The translations under genes and the position numbers were made by a program. From a virus, in IMG/VR virus record IMGVR_UViG_3300000553_000086, positions 1-43,364 of that record: DNA of 43,364 bases, one strand, 5' to 3'. Shown in pieces: positions 18,163 through 27,326 of this stretch. Each line of letters starts with the position of its first letter. The stretch's first letter is position 1. Below the pieces are notes generated by a model, which saw nothing but the letters and a program-made list of their open reading frames with translations, was not told the DNA's origin and ran no database searches.

Positions 18163-18912
18163 TTAAGCGGGAGTAGAACCATTATATCTAGTTAGCCAAT
18201 AGCTTGCGTTTTGATAATGCTCTAACTGTGTAAGTGCTCTTGTATAACAATGTGCGGCTGCAATATCGCCATAAAATGCTGGCGATGTTTGTGTAGCAGC
18301 AATTACAGGAGTAGTAGGATTTTGCCCAACATTAAGTGTAGCACTAGCACCAACTAACGCACCATTTACATATATTTTCCATCCAAGTCCTGTATCAAAT
18401 GTTGTGCTTACATAATACCAAGTATTGAGTGCTTCTGTACCAATATTTTGGGAAACATCTGTATAGTTAGAAGTTAAATGGTTACCAGCACAGAAAAGAT
18501 TTGTACCATTGTTAAACCAAGTTGTATCTCGCGCTTCTTGACTGCATTGTAGATAACCTGGACCAAATGGAGCAGCAATAGTATTATGCCCACGAATTAC
18601 TGCACCTTTACTATAACTAACACTGCCATTCATTATAGCACTTGGTGCTTTTGCCCAAACATTGCCAGCAGTTGTAAAATATGCTTGGTTAGTTCCTACA
18701 TTGGTTGCGCTTGGTATAGCAACATTGGCAGTGCCAACTCCATTATAAAAAGTAAATGTATAACTATTCTTACTATCAACCCAAGTGTTTGCTGATGCTA
18801 TATAATTTGCCATATCAAGATTGTATAACAAACTATCGTTTATGATAGCATCATAACTATTAATATTCCAATTGCCGCCAACATTAAATCCACTTGGTAT
18901 AGTAAATGCCAT
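18163..18912 (-). CDS. LamG-like (concanavalin A-like) tail protein, 249 aa
   Basis: The C-terminal half has the LamG/jelly-roll pattern 'LNTWYYVSTTFDTGLGWKIY', then 'VNGALVGASATL', then 'FYGDIAAAHCYTRALTQLEH', ending in a segment that commonly closes LamG_3-type domains. Such domains bind carbohydrates, which fits a host-recognition role. It lies 9 nt after its neighbour, also LamG-like, in the operon from 24584. The ribosome site AAGGATTACTA precedes the ATG. Confidence 0.78.
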   Translation of the reverse strand: MAFTIPSGFNVGGNWNINSYDAIINDSLLYNLDMANYIASANTWVDSKNSYTFTFYNGVGTANVAIPSATNVGTNQAYFTTAGNVWAKAPSAIMNGSVSYSKGAVIRGHNTIAAPFGPGYLQCSQEARDTTWFNNGTNLFCAGNHLTSNYTDVSQNIGTEALNTWYYVSTTFDTGLGWKIYVNGALVGASATLNVGQNPTTPVIAATQTSPAFYGDIAAAHCYTRALTQLEHYQNASYWLTRYNGSTPA

Positions 18913-18921
18913 TAGTAATCC

Positions 18922-19653
18922 TTAAAACGGGTTTTGTGATGAACTCTGTGATACTGTTCCGTGAGATGTAACAGTTTGAACACCGCTTGCATCACCAGTA
19001 ATAGTATCACCAAGCATTAAGTATTGTGTATTTGTAATAGCAGTAAGTGCTGAATTAGGAACAGTTATACTTGTTAAATTAGGATCATATGGTGTTGAAC
19101 CATTTATAACACGAATGTTGGTAAGATAACCTGGCCACTCTTGACCATAATATGTTGCGATATCGTTAGTGGTATTACCCGAAGTATTATAATTTAAGGT
19201 ATTTGTGTTTAGACCAGAGGTGCTTCTTGTAGCAGTTCCGCCAGCAGTGCTTCCTAAAAATAGTGTTTCTTTGTTACTACTATTTCTAGTAAGAGCAAAA
19301 TAATACCAAGTATTGATACTCATTGTAGGCACAGTATAAGCAAATGATCCTCGTCCACCATAGCTGTCTGTTGAAATATTTGTTGAATTGGTAACGAATA
19401 AACTCAATCCATAATCGGCATTAGCGCCCATTATACCATATGCTTGTGTAAAGTTAGGTAATATAAACCAACCTTCTATACAGTACGCACCGCCACCAAT
19501 AGTAATGCCTGGCACCAAACTTAAATAAGAACCAGCATGACTTGTGCTACCACCAGCAAATAGTAAACTGCCAACTATACCTGTAAATGGAAGACTTGGT
19601 GCAACGGATATACCACCCTCAATCGTAATACCAGGTCCAACTATAAGTGACAT
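18922..19653 (-). CDS. LamG-like (concanavalin A-like) tail protein, 243 aa
   Basis: A typical marine-phage LamG pattern: 'CIEGWFILPN' (strand), 'SINTWYYFALTRNSSNKETL', 'WPGYLTNIRVINGSTPYDPN', then 'LTAITNTQYLMLGD'. Likely a sugar-binding tail adhesin. The start overlaps the stop of the 1643-aa fibre gene by one base (TAATG), so it is translationally coupled to the fibre and may be mounted on it. Confidence 0.82.
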   Translation of the reverse strand: MSLIVGPGITIEGGISVAPSLPFTGIVGSLLFAGGSTSHAGSYLSLVPGITIGGGAYCIEGWFILPNFTQAYGIMGANADYGLSLFVTNSTNISTDSYGGRGSFAYTVPTMSINTWYYFALTRNSSNKETLFLGSTAGGTATRSTSGLNTNTLNYNTSGNTTNDIATYYGQEWPGYLTNIRVINGSTPYDPNLTSITVPNSALTAITNTQYLMLGDTITGDASGVQTVTSHGTVSQSSSQNPF

Positions 19654-22600
19654 TACACCAATCTCTCAATACTAATTAGGTTATTACTATAACCACTACC
19701 AGTAATTGCACTAACACGATAAGCATTTGTTCCAACAGTTGCAGTGACCATATACATATCACCAGCAGTTCCACTTGTGCTTCCGATATTAGCATAAGTT
19801 GTACTCAATGATGTGCCGCTACTGCCGCCAGTTGTTCCACCACCTAATCCAGATTGGTAAACATAAGTGTAAAGTATACTTGGTGTGCCACTTAAGCTAC
19901 CAATTTGTAGTTGGTTAGCATTAGCACTACCATTGTTCAACCATTGAACTTTAATATTATCCATTGTAACTGCTGTATTTTGTGCTACGATTGCGGCACT
20001 CTTACCAGTAACACTTGAGCTATAAAGATTTCCACTAATCGTAGCAGTTGTTCCAATAAATGTATTTGCGGTAATAACATTTGCGCCACTGATGTTACCA
20101 TACGAACCAGTTGTTATAATATAATTTGCAGTAACATTGCCCGTTGCAACAAGGTTACCAACACTCACATTGCCGCTTGTAGTAATCGGATTAGCATTGC
20201 TCATGTAAATATTGCCGTTTGGATAGATCACCATCTGTGCAGCATTATTATTATAGAAACTTAATGGTAGATATGTACCAGTTCCATTGATACCACTACC
20301 CAACTGAACATCAGTGTTGCTGTTAGTAGCCATGAAGATTTTACTTGCATTATTTGGGTTACTGTTAGCAACTGCTTGCCAACTTGCGCCAGTACTTGTT
20401 CCACTTGGCAGAGCATAGATACCTGTGCTGCTGTTAGCAGTTATTGTTTGAAATGCTGTTCTATAACCAAATGTTGAATTAGTAAAATCACCAAGAATGT
20501 AACTATTGCTTGGCATTATAATATTGCCAGGAACAGTTATGTTACCATCATATGTGCTAAATGTCCAGTTGTATGCTTTACTAGTAGTAATATTTTGATT
20601 ATAATTACTTAAAATTACAGTAGAACCAGCACCACCTGGTAGTGTAAGAATATCACCATTCTTATAACCTGTACCAGGATTAGTTACAACAAGTGAAGCC
20701 TGTGATACATAACCACCAACAGAACTATATGATGCGGTCATACCACTACCATTACCACCCGTAAGTGATTGATTAGTGTAAGGAGGAGAGTTATATCCAC
20801 CAGCGATACCATAAATTGTTATAATATTATACAAACCATAAGTGCGTATTGATAGATTAGAGTTAGTAGCTGCTATAATATTTCCAAGATTCGTTAGAAT
20901 AATATTACCAGCATTGACATTGCCTGTATAAGTTGGCATATAACCCGCAACATTAGCATTGGCATATGTTCCTGTAATGGTTGATGCTAGTGTAGCATTA
21001 TTATTATACCAATAGTAACTGTTGCCATACACACCTGTATTTGCTACCATATTACCAGCAACTACATAACCAGTTCCACTGATATTGCCACTTGCACCAC
21101 TTGTTAATGAAAGATTGCCAGCAGAAATGTTACCGTTATAAGTTACCAAGTATGCAGCAACATTTGAGTTAGAATATGTTGAACCACTTGCAATACCTGT
21201 TAGATAATAACCATTACCTGTAAAGAATGCGGCATTTGAGTTACCACTATAAGTTGGAAGATAACTTGCAACATTGCTGTTACTATATGTTCCGCCAATA
21301 CCAGAAAGTATTGATATTCCATTGGGATACAAATAGTTTTGTGAGTAAATGTTAGATACAAAAGCATTACCAAAGAATGTGCTTATGCTACCAATGTTAC
21401 CGTAGTTATTTGAACCACCATTGACAATTGCATTTTGCTGATTACCATAAACATTTAATTGGTAGATACCAAATTGTCCACTAACTGAACCATAATTTAA
21501 TGTGGCATTTCTTGAACCGTTTGATGATAGTAGATATCCACTTCCACCAATTAAAACACCTGCAGTTGCACTTGCTGTTGTGTTAGGTGCGAGAACAATA
21601 ACACCAGGACCATAACTGTCGCTAATGTACCCACCAGTTGGCAATCTTATATTGCCATTATTCAAGATTTGAACATTTCCTGTTGCAACAGTATTGGCAA
21701 CATAGTAAGCACTTACTTGTGTATTGCCATAAGTTGCAGGTAGACCTGTAAGATAATACCCATTGCCTGTAAAGAAGGCAGCATTTGAATTACCGCTGTA
21801 AGTTGGCAAGTATGCAGCAACATTGCTATTGCTGTAAACCTGTGTTTGTAATGTAGAAATTGCGCTATTTGCTGCAGTTATATTTGAATTAATAGTTGTA
21901 ATAAGGCTTGCTTGCGTAGCTGCATTTGAATATAATACATTAATATCACTTGCTTGGCTTGCAGCATTACTTGTTAAAGTAGAAATTGCGCTATTTGCTG
22001 CAGTAATGTTAGCATTGATCGAAGTTATCGTGCTATTATTTGATAATCCAGTAAGATATTGTCCACTACCTAAAAGGTTAGTAGCACTAATATTTCCACT
22101 AACAATAACATTACCAGCAGTTATATTACCATTATATTGTGGCAAGTATGTAGCAACATTAGCATTTCCATAACTAAATGCACCGCCAACAAGCCCAACA
22201 AGTGTATTATTGATACTAACAACATTGCCTTCAAGAACTGTTACACGAGAGTTAGTTGAAACAATGTTTGCAGTCATTGCGCTGTTTAAACTATTTGCAT
22301 ATGCAGTGACAGCATTGTTTGCAGTAACTGCTGCACTATTTGCTGCTGTAAGGTTTGCGTTAAGTAATGCAATTTCACTTTCTTGTGTAGCAGCGTTGCT
22401 TATAAGTGTATTAAGTGTTGTTGCTTGGCTTGCAGCATTGCTATAAAGTGTTGCAATATCGCTTGCTTGACTTGCCGCATTAGCAAATAGTGTTGAAATA
22501 TTTGTAGAAAGGCCACTTACATTTGTGAATAGTGTATTTACATTGCTTGCAATAGTTCCAGTATTACTTTGAAGATTAGTAATGTTTATATTAGCAGCGT

Positions 22601-24584
22601 TTAAATTAGCATTTAGTGTTGTAATAGAACTATTTGCTGCTTGAATTTGTTGCGTAGTAGCAAAACCAGTTCCTGCTTGAATCGTAGCAACAGTAGATGC
22701 AAGCGTGACAACTGAATTGTTCAGCGTAGTTAAACTATTTGCTTGTGCACCAGCGTTTACCGTTAGTATTCCAAGATTGCTATAAATGTCAGTGATAGTT
22801 GGACTGATGATTGCGCCAGTCTGTAAACTATCATAAACTGCATTTGTAAAATCAATTACACTACTTGGTTCTGCGCTTATATTACTAAACAGCTTCCATA
22901 CATTGCTACTTGCCTGACGAACAAGACCAGTATGCTGATATGTTCCAGCCGTAAAGTGACCAACAAAACCAATATCTATGCTATAACTTGGGTTGCTATT
23001 TGCAACATAAATTATGTTGTCATTAATAATAATACTGTTTGCATTAATGGTTGTTGTTGAACCATTTACAGTAAGATTACCGCTCAATACAACATTATTT
23101 GCGGTAAAGTTACCACTATATGTTGGTAAGTAAGCAGCAACATTAGTATTACTATAAACTTGTGTTTGCAATGTAGAAATTGCACTATTAGCAGCAGTGA
23201 CATTATTATTAATTGTAAGAATTGCACTATTGGCAGCAGTTATATTTGCATTAATTGCAGAGATCAAGTTTGCTTGTGTAGCTGCATTGCTATAAAGAAT
23301 TGTGATGTCGCTTGCTTGACTTGCGGCATTACTTGTTAAAGTAGAAATTGCACTATTGGCAGCAGTTATATTTGCATTAATTGCAGAGATCAAGTTTGCT
23401 TGTGTAGCTGCATTGCTATAAAGAATTGTGATGTCGCTTGCTTGACTCGCAGCATTTGAAGTAAGAGTAGAAATTGCACTATTTGCCGCTGTGATATTTG
23501 CATTAATTACAGAGATCAAATTAGCTTGTGTAGCTGCATTGCTATAAAGCGCAATAATAGTGCTATCGGTTGGAAGATATACACCAACATTAGAATTGCC
23601 ATATGTGCTGCTTTGTGCAATACCAGTTAGATAGTATCCATTACCAATATGAAATGCAGCATTGATATTACCTGCATAAGTTGGCAGATAAGAAGCAACA
23701 TTTGAGTTACTGTATGCTGTACCAGAGGTTACCGTGTTGCCACCAATAAGCAATGATCCATTGGCAACTTGAACAGCAGTTCCACCAATATAAATTGTAT
23801 TGTTACTTACATATAAACTTTTCCATTGATTAGCAATACTGCCTAAACTATATACTGCATTTCCAGATGGAAGAATATTGCCAGTAATGTTAATATCAGT
23901 TACAATACTATTTGCAAGATATGCAGCAACATTTGTATTACTATAATTTGATATAACGCCGCTTAGATAATACCCATTGCCGCTATAGTATGTTGCGCTA
24001 ACATTACCACTTGCGTTTATATTACCGCTTGCAATGATACTATTTGCATATTCAGTTTTAGAAATTGTTTCGTAATTTTGAGTAATAATATTACCAGTTA
24101 CAAATAAATTTCCACTTACAGTCAAATTACCTGCAGTAATATTTCCACTATAATTATTAGCAAAATATGCAGCACTGTTGGCATTAGCATATGTTGCCAA
24201 ACTAGTTATAGCAGTTGATTGTAAAGCAGCATTTGAATATAATTGAGTTAATAAATTAGTACCATTTATATTCAAATTTCCGTTGTTGTCTATGGTAAGA
24301 GATGCGCCATCAAGAATAATAGCATTGCTAATATAAAGATTACTCCAACGATTGGATGAATTACCCAAAGTAAAATAATTGTCAGTTGTTGGATTAACAT
24401 TAGCGTAAATATTTCCAATAGCAGCATTAACATTAGTATAAAGAATACGCTGACCGCCTGGCGTAATGCCGTCCATAACATATACATAATCTGTTGTTTC
24501 ATCAATTACCAATTCACCGTTGTGTCCAACGAGATTACCAATTGCTAACGGGCTTAATTTACCAAAATAACGACGCAGAGCCAT
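19653..24584 (-). CDS. Very large tail fibre protein, 1643 aa
   Basis: The N-terminus 'MALRRYFGKLSPLAIGNLVG', then 'GELVIDETTDYVYVMDGITP', is a fibre-attachment type start. The protein then alternates beta modules 'NVAAYLPTYSGN...GNGYYLTG' (seven or more copies) with helical stretches built on 'NAATQANLISAINANITAAN', which look like trimeric coiled coils. One coiled-coil region is a 126-bp tandem repeat in DNA (about 23221-23540). There is a 'TGLVRQASSNVWKLFSNISA' segment shared with the 1204-aa fibre. It is by far the longest gene here and is coupled to two LamG-like adhesins downstream. Likely the main long tail fibre. Confidence 0.88.
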   Translation of the reverse strand: MALRRYFGKLSPLAIGNLVGHNGELVIDETTDYVYVMDGITPGGQRILYTNVNAAIGNIYANVNPTTDNYFTLGNSSNRWSNLYISNAIILDGASLTIDNNGNLNINGTNLLTQLYSNAALQSTAITSLATYANANSAAYFANNYSGNITAGNLTVSGNLFVTGNIITQNYETISKTEYANSIIASGNINASGNVSATYYSGNGYYLSGVISNYSNTNVAAYLANSIVTDINITGNILPSGNAVYSLGSIANQWKSLYVSNNTIYIGGTAVQVANGSLLIGGNTVTSGTAYSNSNVASYLPTYAGNINAAFHIGNGYYLTGIAQSSTYGNSNVGVYLPTDSTIIALYSNAATQANLISVINANITAANSAISTLTSNAASQASDITILYSNAATQANLISAINANITAANSAISTLTSNAASQASDITILYSNAATQANLISAINANITAANSAILTINNNVTAANSAISTLQTQVYSNTNVAAYLPTYSGNFTANNVVLSGNLTVNGSTTTINANSIIINDNIIYVANSNPSYSIDIGFVGHFTAGTYQHTGLVRQASSNVWKLFSNISAEPSSVIDFTNAVYDSLQTGAIISPTITDIYSNLGILTVNAGAQANSLTTLNNSVVTLASTVATIQAGTGFATTQQIQAANSSITTLNANLNAANINITNLQSNTGTIASNVNTLFTNVSGLSTNISTLFANAASQASDIATLYSNAASQATTLNTLISNAATQESEIALLNANLTAANSAAVTANNAVTAYANSLNSAMTANIVSTNSRVTVLEGNVVSINNTLVGLVGGAFSYGNANVATYLPQYNGNITAGNVIVSGNISATNLLGSGQYLTGLSNNSTITSINANITAANSAISTLTSNAASQASDINVLYSNAATQASLITTINSNITAANSAISTLQTQVYSNSNVAAYLPTYSGNSNAAFFTGNGYYLTGLPATYGNTQVSAYYVANTVATGNVQILNNGNIRLPTGGYISDSYGPGVIVLAPNTTASATAGVLIGGSGYLLSSNGSRNATLNYGSVSGQFGIYQLNVYGNQQNAIVNGGSNNYGNIGSISTFFGNAFVSNIYSQNYLYPNGISILSGIGGTYSNSNVASYLPTYSGNSNAAFFTGNGYYLTGIASGSTYSNSNVAAYLVTYNGNISAGNLSLTSGASGNISGTGYVVAGNMVANTGVYGNSYYWYNNNATLASTITGTYANANVAGYMPTYTGNVNAGNIILTNLGNIIAATNSNLSIRTYGLYNIITIYGIAGGYNSPPYTNQSLTGGNGSGMTASYSSVGGYVSQASLVVTNPGTGYKNGDILTLPGGAGSTVILSNYNQNITTSKAYNWTFSTYDGNITVPGNIIMPSNSYILGDFTNSTFGYRTAFQTITANSSTGIYALPSGTSTGASWQAVANSNPNNASKIFMATNSNTDVQLGSGINGTGTYLPLSFYNNNAAQMVIYPNGNIYMSNANPITTSGNVSVGNLVATGNVTANYIITTGSYGNISGANVITANTFIGTTATISGNLYSSSVTGKSAAIVAQNTAVTMDNIKVQWLNNGSANANQLQIGSLSGTPSILYTYVYQSGLGGGTTGGSSGTSLSTTYANIGSTSGTAGDMYMVTATVGTNAYRVSAITGSGYSNNLISIERLV
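23221..23540. repeat. 126-bp coding tandem repeat in the 1643-aa fibre gene
   Basis: Near-identical units with a period of exactly 126 bp (for example GCAGAGATC at 23257 and 23383) are followed by a more diverged partial third copy. Each unit encodes 42 residues of Ala/Asn/Ile-rich predicted coiled coil. Confidence 0.85.
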
Positions 24585-24604
24585 GCTTATTTCCTAGTAT
24601 CTTA

Positions 24605-24611
24605 TATTTAC
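24605..24611 (-). promoter_or_regulatory. T4-type late promoter (GTAAATA)
   Basis: The minus strand reads GGTAAATATAAG, with its upstream edge 27 nt before the ATG at 24584. It would drive the 1643-aa fibre and both LamG genes. Confidence 0.5.
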
Positions 24612-24683
24612 CATTAGATTAATGTTTATTAACCCATGATATAGTTGCATATCAGGTAGGTTTGCAGTGCAGTCAAAAAGATG

Positions 24684-24712
24684 TTGCAGCGCAATAAATA
24701 GTGGCGTATAAT
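24684..24712 (+). promoter_or_regulatory. Sigma70-like promoter for DUF1127 gene
   Basis: -35 TTGCAG (24684-24689), 17-nt spacer, -10 TATAAT (24707-24712). The expected start is about 16 nt before the ATG at 24735. It is unlike the late promoters nearby. An AATAAATA sequence lies in the spacer, so late use is also possible. Confidence 0.7.
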
Positions 24713-24734
24713 GCATAACAAGTGGAGAAAAAAC

Positions 24735-24896
24735 ATGAATACCATCGTAAAACGCATAGCAACAAAGATAGCAAAATATAATCGTTATCGTCGTACTGTT
24801 ATTGAACTAAGCAATCTAACTAATCGTGATCTTGCAGATATTGGAATTTCACGCTGTGACATTCCTCGTGTTGCACAGATGCAAGTAAGTCGTTAA
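24735..24896 (+). CDS. DUF1127 (YjiS-like) small basic protein, 53 aa
   Basis: The protein MNTIVKRIATKIAKYNRYRR... contains the DUF1127 signature: an Arg-rich helix 'YNRYRRTVIELSNLTNRDLA' followed by 'DIGISRCDI'. DUF1127 proteins are small, basic and abundant in alphaproteobacteria. Some bind RNA or affect RNA turnover and metabolic regulation there (family knowledge). The start at 24735 is preferred over an in-frame ATG at 24711, because 24711 lies inside the -10 box and 24735 has GGAG 8 nt upstream. It is on the plus strand between two minus-strand late operons, with its own promoter and terminator: the layout of a moron gene. Confidence 0.88.
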   Translation: MNTIVKRIATKIAKYNRYRRTVIELSNLTNRDLADIGISRCDIPRVAQMQVSR

Positions 24897-24909
24897 TAAG
24901 GAGATTAAC

Positions 24910-24945
24910 ATGACACCTGGCTGGCCTGAAATCAGAGAAAGATAA
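24910..24945 (+). CDS. Possible 11-aa micro-ORF (MTPGWPEIRER)
   Basis: An ATG at 24910 is preceded by a perfect AAGGAG six nt upstream and encodes 11 residues before TAA, ending right at the terminator stem. It lies 13 nt after the DUF1127 stop. Translation is inferred from the ribosome site alone; there is no family match. Confidence 0.4.
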   Translation: MTPGWPEIRER

Positions 24946-24946
24946 T

Positions 24947-24974
24947 AAAAAACCCCCTTTTCAGGGGGTTTTTC
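24947..24974. terminator. Bidirectional rho-independent terminator
   Basis: AAAAACCCCC (24948-24957) pairs with GGGGGTTTTT (24964-24973), loop TTTTCA, with T-runs on both strands. It serves the capsid gene operon (minus) and the DUF1127 unit (plus). Confidence 0.95.
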
Positions 24975-24996
24975 TTTATTAGGACTTTAAACCAGA

Positions 24997-26193
24997 TTAC
25001 TGGAATGAGAGGTTGCTTACAGCAATTTCACTTAGGTAATCGGCTGCGTTACCGAATGAACTTGCTGGGTTAGTAAGTTCAACGAATCCGTAACGAGTCA
25101 TGAAGCCAACAACTGGCTCGAATGTTGATGGATCAAGGATCACACCAGAAGACATTAGAGGGATGTATGGGCAATAGAACGCTGCTGCGTCTGCTTCGCT
25201 TGAACCTTTGTAACCAACTAGAACTGGAATAGTGTCAGTTGCATAGCTGTCAACATAGATACGCATTGCGCCGTTTAGAGTACCAACGAACTTAGTGTTT
25301 GTTGGAGCTTCAAAAGCGCCTTCAGTAGTACGAGCGAAGGCTGAAGTAGTTGCACTCTGTAGAACAGTTAGAGCAGCACTTGAAACAACAGCCCAGTTAC
25401 CTGCACCACGACGAGTGCGCTGTGCAATTAGGTTAGCAGCACGGTTGATTAGAACTGCTAGAGCAGCATGTTCGTCACCAACGAATGTTGCAGTACCACT
25501 TACAGTAGCTTGGTTGAATGTATATTCAGTTGCAGCTAGTGAGCGTAGGCTGTAAAGGATTTCTTGATCGATTTCAGCAGTGATTTCTTGTGCCAAAGCT
25601 GCCATAATTTCAGCTTCGATATCAAGACCATGCATTGCTTGAGCGTCTTGAGCAGCTTCAAAAGTCCAACGAGCTGAGAGCTTACGAGTCTTAGCTTCAA
25701 CTGGTTGCTTTAGAATTTGCACATTCAAACGACGACCAGGAGTACCTTCGAGAGCACCAGTTGCGCCAGGGAAACCGTCACCATTAACGCCTGCTGCAGC
25801 ACCTGAATAACCGCTAGCGATCTTGAAAGGTGAAAGTGCTTCGTCACCTGCTGCAGCGTTAGTACCAAACTGGCCTGAACCAGTTGATGTAAAGCTATCA
25901 GCATAACGAACACGGAGTGTGTGAATCTGTGCTACAGGTCCAGTCATTGGCTGTACACCAACGATTTCGTTGGCAATAACAGTCGGCATAACACGACGGA
26001 TAACAGGTAGAATTACACGGTTTAGAGTAGCGACATTACCTGCAGCAGTACCACCTGCTGTAGCATTTTCCGCTAGATACTTCTTGGTATTTTCCAATAC
26101 CATAGACATTGTTGTACGACGATTACCGCTTAAGCCTTCGAGTAGGGCTGCTTTGGTTTCGTCCCAACGGCCTTCAATTAGTTCTTGTGTCAT
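24997..26193 (-). CDS. 23: Major capsid protein, T4 gp23-like
   Basis: A 398-aa protein with the T4 gp23 hallmark 'VIRRVMPTVIANEIVGVQPM' followed by 'TGPVAQIHTLRVRYA', and the HK97-type alternation expected of the family. It is shorter than T4 gp23 (521 aa), as in many marine relatives. The N-terminal propeptide region offers sites for the gp21 protease (L/I-x-E then small residue), such as LIE-G at residues 5-8 and LLE-G at 17-20. It follows gp22 by 17 nt and has a GGAG ribosome site. A strong terminator lies 23 nt after the stop. No gp24 vertex gene follows it here. Confidence 0.97.
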   Translation of the reverse strand: MTQELIEGRWDETKAALLEGLSGNRRTTMSMVLENTKKYLAENATAGGTAAGNVATLNRVILPVIRRVMPTVIANEIVGVQPMTGPVAQIHTLRVRYADSFTSTGSGQFGTNAAAGDEALSPFKIASGYSGAAAGVNGDGFPGATGALEGTPGRRLNVQILKQPVEAKTRKLSARWTFEAAQDAQAMHGLDIEAEIMAALAQEITAEIDQEILYSLRSLAATEYTFNQATVSGTATFVGDEHAALAVLINRAANLIAQRTRRGAGNWAVVSSAALTVLQSATTSAFARTTEGAFEAPTNTKFVGTLNGAMRIYVDSYATDTIPVLVGYKGSSEADAAAFYCPYIPLMSSGVILDPSTFEPVVGFMTRYGFVELTNPASSFGNAADYLSEIAVSNLSFQ

Positions 26194-26210
26194 AGGGTCT
26201 TCTCCAATTT

Positions 26211-27311
26211 TTAATTTCTTATTAGTCCAGCCAGACGCTTCATTTCAACGATGTTGTTTGAACTCTGATCAGGTTTAACAGTACGGTTACCAGTTACTTC
26301 AGTATGACTTTCTGCAATTACCTGCTTTGAAACAGGAGCAACTACAGCGTTGCCTTCCATAACATGGTTCAAATACTTTTTAAATGCTGCGTCTAGTTTG
26401 TCTGTTGGGACTGATTCCAGCAGTGTTGACATCACAGCGGCTTTGTCTTTGCTTAATGTCTTAAGCAAATTGTTGAGTTTACCGTTTCTTTCCATGTTTT
26501 CATTGATACGACGGATTTCTTGGTTTTTTACCTTAACTTCAGTCATTGCACGAGCTTCGGCATCGCGAGCTTCACTAATTTGATTAGACATTTCGTTAAT
26601 CTTTTTAGTAAGTTTCTTGATGTCAGCGCGTTCGTTAAGATAACTTGCGCCGAATTCAGTTGCAAAAGCTTCGAAGATTTTGCGACCAAAGTTATTTTCT
26701 TTGGCTTCTTGAATATCGGTCTTGAGTTGATTTAATTCTGAACGCAAATGATTTGTTACAGTGTTTTCAACCAATGAACTTGCTTTCTTAACAAAACTTT
26801 CACGAAGAGCTTCAAGCTTCTTGCGGCCTTCAGTAACAACTGCTACCTTAGTGCGAGCAAGATCAATCTTATCTTGTGTAAATTCTGAGATTTCAGCCTT
26901 AAGATTAGTAGCAACAAATGCTTCTAGTTTCTTAATTGTGTTTTGCATTGTAGCACGATCACTGCGAAGTTCAGCAATTTCGCCAGCTAGTGATTCTGAT
27001 AGATAGCTATCAAAATTCTTTGCCTTCTGCATCATTTGCTGTGTGAACTTCACACGATCTTCTGTAACTGCTTCACGCTCTGCAGCAATCTTACGAACTT
27101 CTGCAGTTAGTGATTCGTTAACCATCTTGTCCAGAGCTTCAACCATAACAGCGCGGTCATGTGAATAACGACCTGCCATTTCATCACGGATTTCTGTACG
27201 AATCTGCTCACGAGCTTCTGAAAGTTTCTGATTCCAGCTTTCTTCCAGAGCCTTACGAGTATCTTCGTTCAGGATTCCGTTATCTAGTAATGGTTTTAGA
27301 GCTTCGAACAT
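26211..27311 (-). CDS. 22: Prohead core scaffolding protein, T4 gp22-like
   Basis: A 366-aa, highly charged, Lys/Glu/Arg-rich, mostly helical coiled-coil protein (for example 'EIRTEIRDEMAGRYSHDRAV', 'AREQ', 'ISEARDAEARAMTEVKVKNQ'). It lies directly between the protease and capsid genes, as in T4. gp22 is the main internal scaffold of the prohead and is degraded by gp21 after assembly. It has a ribosome site GGGAGAAATTA. Identity is set by position, composition and length more than by motif. Confidence 0.92.
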   Translation of the reverse strand: MFEALKPLLDNGILNEDTRKALEESWNQKLSEAREQIRTEIRDEMAGRYSHDRAVMVEALDKMVNESLTAEVRKIAAEREAVTEDRVKFTQQMMQKAKNFDSYLSESLAGEIAELRSDRATMQNTIKKLEAFVATNLKAEISEFTQDKIDLARTKVAVVTEGRKKLEALRESFVKKASSLVENTVTNHLRSELNQLKTDIQEAKENNFGRKIFEAFATEFGASYLNERADIKKLTKKINEMSNQISEARDAEARAMTEVKVKNQEIRRINENMERNGKLNNLLKTLSKDKAAVMSTLLESVPTDKLDAAFKKYLNHVMEGNAVVAPVSKQVIAESHTEVTGNRTVKPDQSSNNIVEMKRLAGLIRN

Positions 27312-27326
27312 TAATTTCTCCCGAAC

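Noticed and set aside
23221-23540. CRISPR array
   Set aside because: The 126-bp repeats are in frame, contiguous without unique spacers, and encode coiled coil inside the fibre gene.
24711-24734. Upstream ATG for the DUF1127 gene
   Set aside because: The ATG lies within the -10 TATAAT box and so would not be in the transcript; 24735 has the ribosome site.
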